44,867 nt of DNA from CAVQGZ01 sp964356295 (GTDB lineage: Bacteria; Actinomycetota; Actinomycetes; Jiangellales; Jiangellaceae): positions 1 through 44,867 of the forward strand of contig CAYHHE010000014.1 in the NCBI GenBank assembly GCA_964356295.1, in the 5' to 3' direction. The notes below the pieces were generated by a model, which saw only the letters and a list, made by a program, of their open reading frames with translations, had not been told where the DNA came from and did not search any database. Positions 40,036-44,867 of this stretch are shown in pieces (position 1 is the first letter of the stretch; each line of letters opens with the position of its first letter). Position numbers and translations under genes: made by a program.

Positions 40036-41058
40036 TCACCTCGGGGAGTCACGGCGGACGACGACGACCGCCTGGTCGTCCGCCGTCGCGGGACGGACCG
40101 TGTCGAGCTCTCGGTCGGCGATGTCGGGGTGGCCACGAGCGACCCACCGGCCCACGGCGGTGCGCAGCGCAGCCCACGGGTCCTCTGCGCGTTCGTCGAG
40201 CACACCGTCGCTGGCCAGGACGACCAGGTCTCCCGGCTCGAGCACCACCTGCGCCGGGGGGAACCTCGGGTCCGGGTGCAGCCCCAGGATCGGGCCTCCG
40301 GCCGGCACCGACTCCCAGCGACCGTCCACACGTCTGACCTGGGCCGGTGGGTGGCCCGCGCAGCGCACCTCGGCGGTGGCGGAGTCCATGTCCACCACCA
40401 GGTGGATAGCCGTCGCGTAGTCGCGGTCCCAGTCCTGATCTGCCAGGTAGTCGTGGCAGGCGCGCAGCAGGGCATCCGGGGGAACGACGCCGATCAGTCC
40501 CCCGAACGCGCCGGCCAGCTGCATGGACCGGGTCGCGACAGCCAGCCCGTGGCCCGAGACGTCGACCACCATCGCCTGGACCAGCGGCCCGCGGCGGTGC
40601 GCCAAGGTGAAGTCGCCGCGAAAAGCCGCACCGCGCGCCGACCTCAGGGCCCGTGCCATGTGCCAGCCCGGCTTGAGCTCCGGCGGGTCCCCCTGCGCGC
40701 GCACCCGGTCGCGGACATCGAGGAGGATCTGCATCCCGGTCGTGGCCGACAGCCCCCACCGCTCCCGGAGCCAGGCGTAACGGTAGGACAGCCCGACCAT
40801 GGCCAGCACGACTCCGGCGGCGACCATGGTGCGAGCCACCGGACTCATGAGAACCTCGAAGGCCAGCACGATCACCACGACCGTGCCGAGGACCAGCATC
40901 GAGCGACGTGACAGCCGCCAGCCGCCGATGACCACCGGGATGGTCAGGGCGGAGACGGGATCGATGTCGGGCCACAGGTACGTCCCGATGCCGAGCAGGA
41001 CCGCGAAGGCCACCAGGAGGGCCAGCACCTGCCGGTCCGACAGGCGCGGCCAGGTCAT
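40036..41058 (-). CDS. Membrane-bound PP2C/SpoIIE-type serine phosphatase
   Basis: A 340-residue protein. The N-terminal third has about four hydrophobic helices (residues 10-90). The rest is a PP2C-like phosphatase of the SpoIIE/RsbU type. Metal-binding acidic motifs are RGDFTLAHRR (weak), MVVDVSGHGLAVA and VLASDGVLDERAED; the GHPPAQVRR strand-loop is also typical. Such enzymes often dephosphorylate anti-sigma-factor antagonists and thereby steer a stress sigma factor. No sigma or anti-sigma gene is nearby, so the target is open. The start ATG 41058 follows TAGCCT by 7 nt (leaderless style). The acidic 65-aa gene follows downstream. Confidence 0.88.
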   Translation of the reverse strand: MTWPRLSDRQVLALLVAFAVLLGIGTYLWPDIDPVSALTIPVVIGGWRLSRRSMLVLGTVVVIVLAFEVLMSPVARTMVAAGVVLAMVGLSYRYAWLRERWGLSATTGMQILLDVRDRVRAQGDPPELKPGWHMARALRSARGAAFRGDFTLAHRRGPLVQAMVVDVSGHGLAVATRSMQLAGAFGGLIGVVPPDALLRACHDYLADQDWDRDYATAIHLVVDMDSATAEVRCAGHPPAQVRRVDGRWESVPAGGPILGLHPDPRFPPAQVVLEPGDLVVLASDGVLDERAEDPWAALRTAVGRWVARGHPDIADRELDTVRPATADDQAVVVVRRDSPR

Positions 41059-41065
41059 GATCGGC

Positions 41066-41071
41066 AGGCTA
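41066..41071 (-). promoter_or_regulatory. Leaderless-type -10 box of the phosphatase gene
   Basis: TAGCCT on the minus strand ends 7 nt before ATG 41058. It lies in the 61-nt gap shared with the divergent acetyltransferase gene. Confidence 0.45.
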
Positions 41072-41119
41072 TCGCCCGGCGACCACCCTCCCGGGCGACG
41101 AATCTGCTAGGCAGGCCCA

Positions 41120-42340
41120 GTGCCCGAGATTCGCACGATGACCGACGAGGACATGCCCGCGCTGAGACGTCTCGACGACTGGGCGTTCGGTGTGACCTCG
41201 TCGGACCGCCGCTGGGAGGTCGGCACAGCTCCGCTCGAGCGGGACCGACAGCTCGGCGCGTTCGTCGGCGCGGAGCTGGCCGGGCACGCCGCGGCCCTCA
41301 CCATGGACCTCACCGTTCCCGGACGCAGTGTCCCCGCCGCCGGGATCACCTGGGCGATGGTCTCGCCGGGTCATCGGCGCCGCGGGGTGCTGTCCGCGCT
41401 GATGGACCGGCAGCTGGCAGACCTGCGCGACGGCGGCGAGCCGGTCGCGGTGCTGTGGGCCTCCGAATCGGGCATCTACCCCCGGTTCGGCTACGGCCTG
41501 GGCAGCCGCCGGCTCAGCGCGCGCGTTGCCCGCACGCACGCAGCGATGCGACCCGGGCCGTCGGGTCTGCCGACGCTCGCGCTGGGTGACCCGGCGGACA
41601 TGCTGGAGGAGTGCGGGCGCGTGTACGCGGCGGTTCGCGGCAGCGTCCCCGGGATGCTCACCCGTAGCGCAGCCGCGTGGCGGGAGTCGTCCCACGACGA
41701 CCCGGACCGACGCGGCGGCGGGAGCGCGCTGCGCTGCGCGCTTGCCGTCTCAGCGTCCGGCGAGCCGCTGGGGTTCGCCTGGTTCGGCACCGAGATCGGC
41801 TGGAGCACCGGGTCTCCGGAGGGGTCGGTGAAGGTCCGCGAGATCGTTGCGGACTCCCCCGCGGCCACTCGGGCGCTGCTGAACCACCTGCTCGATGTCG
41901 ACCTGACCTCGCACTGCGTCATGGAGAACCTGCCGCTGGACCATCCGTTGCTGACGTGGCTCGCCGACCCCCGGCGCGCCCGACCGGTTGTCGAGGACGG
42001 GCTGTGGGTACGCCTGGTCAGGGTGGACGAGGCGCTGGCCGCCCGGAGCTACGCGGCCCCGGTGGACGTGGTGATCGACTTGACCGACGACCGGTGCCCT
42101 TGGAACGCGGGCCGCTGGCGTCTGGCGGCCGACCACTCAGGGTGCGAGGTGGCCCGCACCGGGGATCCGGCCGACCTCGCCCTGGACGTGCGTGACCTGG
42201 CCGGCGGCTACCTCGGCGACGACCACATCGACCGAGCCGTCGTGGCAGGTCTTCTCGAGGAGTACACCCCCGGGGCGGCGCGCGCGCTCGCCCGATCCAT
42301 CCGCGGGGACCGCGCGCCATGGTGCTCGTTCGTGTTCTGA
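41120..42340 (+). CDS. Eis-like GNAT N-acetyltransferase
   Basis: A 406-residue protein with the three-part layout of the Eis family: an N-terminal GNAT domain, a second degenerate GNAT domain and a C-terminal sterol-carrier-like domain. The acetyl-CoA loop VSPGHRRRGVLSALM lies near residue 80, and the catalytic-Tyr region SGIYPRFGYGLGSRRLS near 120. The chain ends in Phe (CSFVF); in M. tuberculosis Eis the terminal carboxylate of a Phe acts as the general base. Eis proteins acetylate lysines and aminoglycosides; the natural substrate here is unknown. The start is GTG 41120. Its stop and the nei1 stop on the other strand are one base apart. Confidence 0.9.
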   Translation: MPEIRTMTDEDMPALRRLDDWAFGVTSSDRRWEVGTAPLERDRQLGAFVGAELAGHAAALTMDLTVPGRSVPAAGITWAMVSPGHRRRGVLSALMDRQLADLRDGGEPVAVLWASESGIYPRFGYGLGSRRLSARVARTHAAMRPGPSGLPTLALGDPADMLEECGRVYAAVRGSVPGMLTRSAAAWRESSHDDPDRRGGGSALRCALAVSASGEPLGFAWFGTEIGWSTGSPEGSVKVREIVADSPAATRALLNHLLDVDLTSHCVMENLPLDHPLLTWLADPRRARPVVEDGLWVRLVRVDEALAARSYAAPVDVVIDLTDDRCPWNAGRWRLAADHSGCEVARTGDPADLALDVRDLAGGYLGDDHIDRAVVAGLLEEYTPGAARALARSIRGDRAPWCSFVF

Positions 42341-42341
42341 C

Positions 42342-43136
42342 TCACCCCGGCTGGCAGGTCGGGCACCAGCACAGCGTCCGGGCGGCAAGGGTGTCGGCGC
42401 GCACCTGGTCTCCGCAGCGGCGGCACGGCTGTCCTGCTCGTCCGTAGACGTAGAGCGCGTCGGCGCGCCGGACGCGTCCCGATCGGCCGGAGCGGTGCTC
42501 GGGCGCCGTCGTGACGATACGCCCCGAGCGGACGCCGGCCCGCATGATCGTGGTCAAGTCGTCCCACATGCCGTGCCACACCGGTTCGGCGAGCGACCGT
42601 CCGGGGAGGAAGGGCCAGACGCCGACGCGGTGCAGCAGCTCGGCTCGGTACACGTTGCCCACCCCAGCCACGACCGACTGGTCCAGCAGCAGCGCACCGA
42701 TCGGGGTCGAGCGTCGACGGATCCGCGCGAACGCCTGGTCAGGGCTCGCGTCGCTGCGCAGCGGGTCGCTGCCCAGCCGGGCTTGAACGGCGCGTTTGTC
42801 GGCGTCCCCGACGACCGCGCAGACCGTGGGACCGCGCAGGTCCAGGTAGTCCTCTGCGCCCTGCAGACGCATCCGTACCGCCCCCTGCGGTGTCGGCGCC
42901 GGGCCGGCGCCCTGGGTGACCCTCCCGAACAGTCCCAGGTGTACGTGCACCCACGTCTGGTCGAAGCCCAGGAACAGGTGCTTGCCGTGAGCGTCCACCC
43001 GGTCGAGGACGCGCCCGTTCACCAGGGCGGCTCCCCCGCCGAATCGGCCCTGCGGGCTCGTCACCTCCAGCCGCTGACCCAGGAAGGCTCCCCGGACCTG
43101 CCGGGCGAGCCGGTGGATCGTGTGTCCCTCTGGCAC
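42342..43136 (-). CDS. nei1: Endonuclease VIII-like DNA glycosylase (Nei1)
   Basis: A 264-residue Fpg/Nei-family enzyme that removes oxidised bases and nicks the DNA by beta-elimination. The catalytic Pro2-Glu3 is present (MPEGHTIHRLAR) with the conserved Lys in HGKHLFLGF. LLDQSVVAGVGNVYRAELL is the helix-two-turn-helix. The C-terminal zinc finger is CRRC ... CPTC. MPEGHT and the SPQGRF motif fit the Nei1 class (Rv2464c) rather than Nei2. The start GTG 43136 places Pro at position 2, as catalysis needs. rpiB and an Rv2466c homologue lie on the same strand, as in M. tuberculosis. Confidence 0.94.
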   Translation of the reverse strand: MPEGHTIHRLARQVRGAFLGQRLEVTSPQGRFGGGAALVNGRVLDRVDAHGKHLFLGFDQTWVHVHLGLFGRVTQGAGPAPTPQGAVRMRLQGAEDYLDLRGPTVCAVVGDADKRAVQARLGSDPLRSDASPDQAFARIRRRSTPIGALLLDQSVVAGVGNVYRAELLHRVGVWPFLPGRSLAEPVWHGMWDDLTTIMRAGVRSGRIVTTAPEHRSGRSGRVRRADALYVYGRAGQPCRRCGDQVRADTLAARTLCWCPTCQPG

Positions 43137-43214
43137 GTAGCGTTGCCTCTCGTGGATTGGGGATCGATGCCGACGCCGTCCGGTGCGGGACGCAAGGGCG
43201 ACTCCCCGGAACCC

Positions 43215-43233
43215 CGTCGCGCTCCGCGCGACG
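43215..43233 (-). terminator. Hairpin after rpiB
   Basis: CGTCGCGC (43215-43222) and GCGCGACG (43226-43233) form a perfect 8-bp stem with a TCC loop, 55 nt downstream of the rpiB stop and upstream of nei1. No T-run. The 152-nt spacer 43137-43288 holds nothing else I recognise. Confidence 0.5.
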
Positions 43234-43288
43234 CTGGGCCCGGGGTGAGTGTCTCAGCGGCGATGCGGGCCCGTGACGTGTCGCGCCC

Positions 43289-43759
43289 TCAGCCCGACGT
43301 CCCGCCCAGCTCGCCGGTCTCCTCGTAGGTGTGGATGGTCCGCAGCCGCCGTCGGTGCCGGTCCTCGTTGCTGAAGGGCGTGTGGATGAACACCTCGACG
43401 AACTGATGCACCTCCTCGTAGGAGTGCATCCGGGCACCGACGGCCAGCACGCGCGCGTCGTTGTGCTCGCGGGCCAGCCGAGCAGTCTCCACCGACCACG
43501 CCAGGGCCGCACGGATGCCTGCCACCTTGTTCGCCGCGATCTGCTCACCGTTCCCCGACCCGCCGAGCACCACACCCAGGGACCCCTCGTCCATGGCCAC
43601 CGTCTCGGCGGTCCGGATGCAGAACGAGGGGTAGTCGTCGAGCGCGTCGTAGACGAACGGTCCGTGGTCGACCACCTCGATCCCCCCCGATCGCAGCGAC
43701 TCGACCAGCCGGTTCTTCACCTCGAAGCCGGCATGGTCGGACCCGATGTGCACGCGCAT
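43289..43759 (-). CDS. rpiB: Ribose-5-phosphate isomerase B
   Basis: A 156-residue RpiB interconverting ribose-5-phosphate and ribulose-5-phosphate in the pentose phosphate pathway. Motifs: HIGSDHAGFEVKN at the N-terminus, DYPSF, GGSGNGEQIAANKV with Glu72, and AREHNDARVLAVGARM with the ring-opening His. Glu72 in GNGEQ corresponds to the catalytic Glu of the mycobacterial type, where other RpiB enzymes use a Cys. The start ATG is 43757-43759. A longer open frame upstream has no homology and overlaps the divergent DUF429 gene. It sits upstream of nei1 on the same strand, but a hairpin between them may end part of the transcript. Confidence 0.95.
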   Translation of the reverse strand: MRVHIGSDHAGFEVKNRLVESLRSGGIEVVDHGPFVYDALDDYPSFCIRTAETVAMDEGSLGVVLGGSGNGEQIAANKVAGIRAALAWSVETARLAREHNDARVLAVGARMHSYEEVHQFVEVFIHTPFSNEDRHRRRLRTIHTYEETGELGGTSG

Positions 43760-43767
43760 GCCGAAGA

Positions 43768-44490
43768 GTGTGTCAGGTGAGCACCCGGACGGCCGAGTCC
43801 AGCGTCCTCGGCGTGGACGGGATCCGCGGCGGCTGGGTCGGGGCACTGCTCACCGGTTCCGACGAGGTGGAGTGGCTCGTGGTCGACCACGTGGGTCAGC
43901 TGATGGCGACGCCCGAACCCGCCCTCGTCGCGACGATTGCGATCGACATCCCGATCGGTCTGTCCGAGGGCCCGCCCCGCCGCTGCGACACCGAGGCCCG
44001 CTCGCGCCTGGGCCGGCGTGGGTCGAGCGTGTTCCCGGCGCCGACTCGCCCGTCGGTGCGCGACTGGGTCGGCGGGGCCACCTACGCGCAGGCGGTGTCG
44101 TGTGCGCACGCACGCGGCCACGCCGCGCCGTCCCTACCGACGTGGAACATCCTCGGCAAGGTGGCCGAGGTGGACGCCTGGTTGACCCCGGGGCGGCACG
44201 CGCGCGTGGTGGAGTGCCACCCCGAGGTGAGCCTGCGCGCGCTGGACGGCCGGGTGAGCGCACCCAAGCGCACGCCGGACGGACGAGCCCAGCGGCGGGA
44301 CGCGCTGCGCGGCTGGGTGGACGTCGAGCACGCGCTGCGCGCCTTGCCCCGAGGCGTCCCGGAGACGGACGCCCTCGACGCGCTCGCCTGCGCCTGGACG
44401 GCCCAGCGGGTGCAGCGCGGGGCGGCCGAGGTGCTCGGCGACCCGCAGGCCCGGGACTCCCTGGGGCTTGAGATGCTTATCCGCTGGTAG
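43768..44490 (+). CDS. DUF429 family protein (predicted RNase H-like fold)
   Basis: A protein of about 240 residues in the DUF429 family, whose fold is predicted to be RNase H-like; its activity is unproven. Acidic motifs expected of that fold are seen: LGVDGIRGGWVGALL (first strand, Asp), IAIDIPIGLSEG (second Asp), ECHPEVSLRAL (Glu) and TDALDALACAWTAQ (C-terminal Asp pair). DTEARSRLGRRGSSVFPAP is the usual basic loop. Two in-frame GTG starts are possible, 43768 and 43777; the second gives 237 residues and neither has a clear ribosome-binding site. The start region overlaps the promoter zone of the divergent rpiB. Confidence 0.85.
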   Translation: MCQVSTRTAESSVLGVDGIRGGWVGALLTGSDEVEWLVVDHVGQLMATPEPALVATIAIDIPIGLSEGPPRRCDTEARSRLGRRGSSVFPAPTRPSVRDWVGGATYAQAVSCAHARGHAAPSLPTWNILGKVAEVDAWLTPGRHARVVECHPEVSLRALDGRVSAPKRTPDGRAQRRDALRGWVDVEHALRALPRGVPETDALDALACAWTAQRVQRGAAEVLGDPQARDSLGLEMLIRW

Positions 44491-44539
44491 CCGGCCTTGC
44501 GGCCGCGAGCAGCCAACCCATGCGGCGCCTCCCGGGCGG

Positions 44540-44867
44540 CTACTCGAAGACCGGGCCGCGGGTACGGGTGCGCTTGAGCTCGAAGAAGCCCTCGACGCTA
44601 GCGACGGCGATCACGCCGTCCCACAGCCGTAGCGCCTCCTCGCCGCGGGGGGCCGGGCTCACGACCGGCCCGAAGAAGGCGACCTCTCCGACCGCGATGA
44701 CCGGAGTGCCGACGTCGGTGCCCACCCGGTCCATCCCGTCGTGGTGCTCGGCCCGCACAGCGCCGTCCCACTGCGTCGAGCCCGCAGCCTCGGCCAGGTC
44801 GGCGGGCAGGCCCACCTCGGCCAGGGCCTCGGCCACGACAGCGTCCCAGTCCTCCCGCTCCTGGGGA
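44540..44867 (-). CDS. Rv2466c-like DsbA-family mycothiol-dependent oxidoreductase, C-terminal part
   Basis: The frame is open to the right edge, so about 109 C-terminal residues are visible and the N-terminus with its CPWC-type active site lies outside. The visible part has WDAVVAEALAEVGLPADLA, HHDGMDRVGTDVGTPVIAV (cis-Pro loop TPV), GEVAFFGPVVSPAPRGEEAL and the ending FFELKRTRTRGPVFE. These closely match the C-terminus of M. tuberculosis Rv2466c, a thioredoxin-fold enzyme that uses mycothiol or mycoredoxin and can reduce nitro compounds. It is on the same strand as rpiB and nei1, matching the order Rv2466c-Rv2465c-Rv2464c, with DUF429 inserted on the opposite strand. Confidence 0.93.
   Translation of the reverse strand, partial: PQEREDWDAVVAEALAEVGLPADLAEAAGSTQWDGAVRAEHHDGMDRVGTDVGTPVIAVGEVAFFGPVVSPAPRGEEALRLWDGVIAVASVEGFFELKRTRTRGPVFE

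Noticed and set aside
44492..44505. CGGCC/GGCCG mini hairpin between DUF429 and the Rv2466c homologue.
   Set aside because: Only a 5-bp stem with no T-run; such short stems are expected by chance in DNA of this composition.

Overview
The window is gene-dense chromosomal DNA of very high G+C from an actinobacterium (Actinomycetota). This rests on strong G/C preference at third codon positions, frequent GTG starts, and many genes whose start codon sits 6-7 nt after a TANNNT box (leaderless style). It also rests on marker genes: polyphosphate glucokinase, a CsoR-type copper regulator, an Eis-like acetyltransferase and a homologue of Mycobacterium tuberculosis Rv2466c (a mycothiol-linked thioredoxin-fold enzyme). 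Two blocks keep a gene order known from M. tuberculosis: glnE-glnA2 ... panB ... RNase H/CobC-zinc ribbon-Nif3 (Rv2221c to Rv2230c) and nei1-rpiB-Rv2466c (Rv2464c to Rv2466c). I cannot name the genus.

Layout. 0.1-4.5 kb: DUF389 membrane protein, a membrane-protein gene split by an 11-C tract, a membrane-anchored class III adenylate cyclase and an endonuclease/exonuclease/phosphatase-fold protein. 4.5-11.2 kb: glnE and glnA2 (overlapping by 4 nt), a 485-nt spacer with TGATCA repeats at 31-32 nt spacing, and nadE. 11.2-17.2 kb: aquaporin, panB, a 62-aa protein, map, ppgK, L-lactate dehydrogenase, a decayed type II NADH dehydrogenase fragment, a GlsB-type membrane protein and the RNase P RNA on the minus strand. 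17.2-20.3 kb: three genes joined by ATGA overlaps (Nif3-like, coiled-coil zinc ribbon, RNase H/CobC). 20.3-28.5 kb: tRNA-Val(TAC), a possibly damaged DUF6325-like gene, a P-type ATPase with unusual membrane motifs, a GH65 phosphorylase and glgX. 28.5-34.2 kb: a membrane-anchored hydrolase, a SOUL protein, and a same-strand series of subtilase, alpha/beta hydrolase and S1C protease, none with a visible signal peptide. 34.4-35.6 kb: crcB-DUF190-crcB fluoride export genes. 35.7-39.8 kb: an MFS carrier, then a copper operon (csoR-copZ-31-aa membrane peptide-copA) behind a palindromic operator. 39.8-44.9 kb: a small acidic protein, a PP2C/SpoIIE phosphatase, an Eis-like acetyltransferase, nei1, rpiB, DUF429 and the C-terminal part of the Rv2466c homologue, which runs off the right edge.

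Most genes are core metabolism or stress and ion resistance. No prophage, insertion sequence or CRISPR array is visible. The less ordinary parts are the subtilase/hydrolase/S1C cluster, the copper-operon micropeptide, the TGATCA repeat array, the poly-C frameshift, the double-crcB operon, and the P-type ATPase lacking the usual acidic ion-binding residues.
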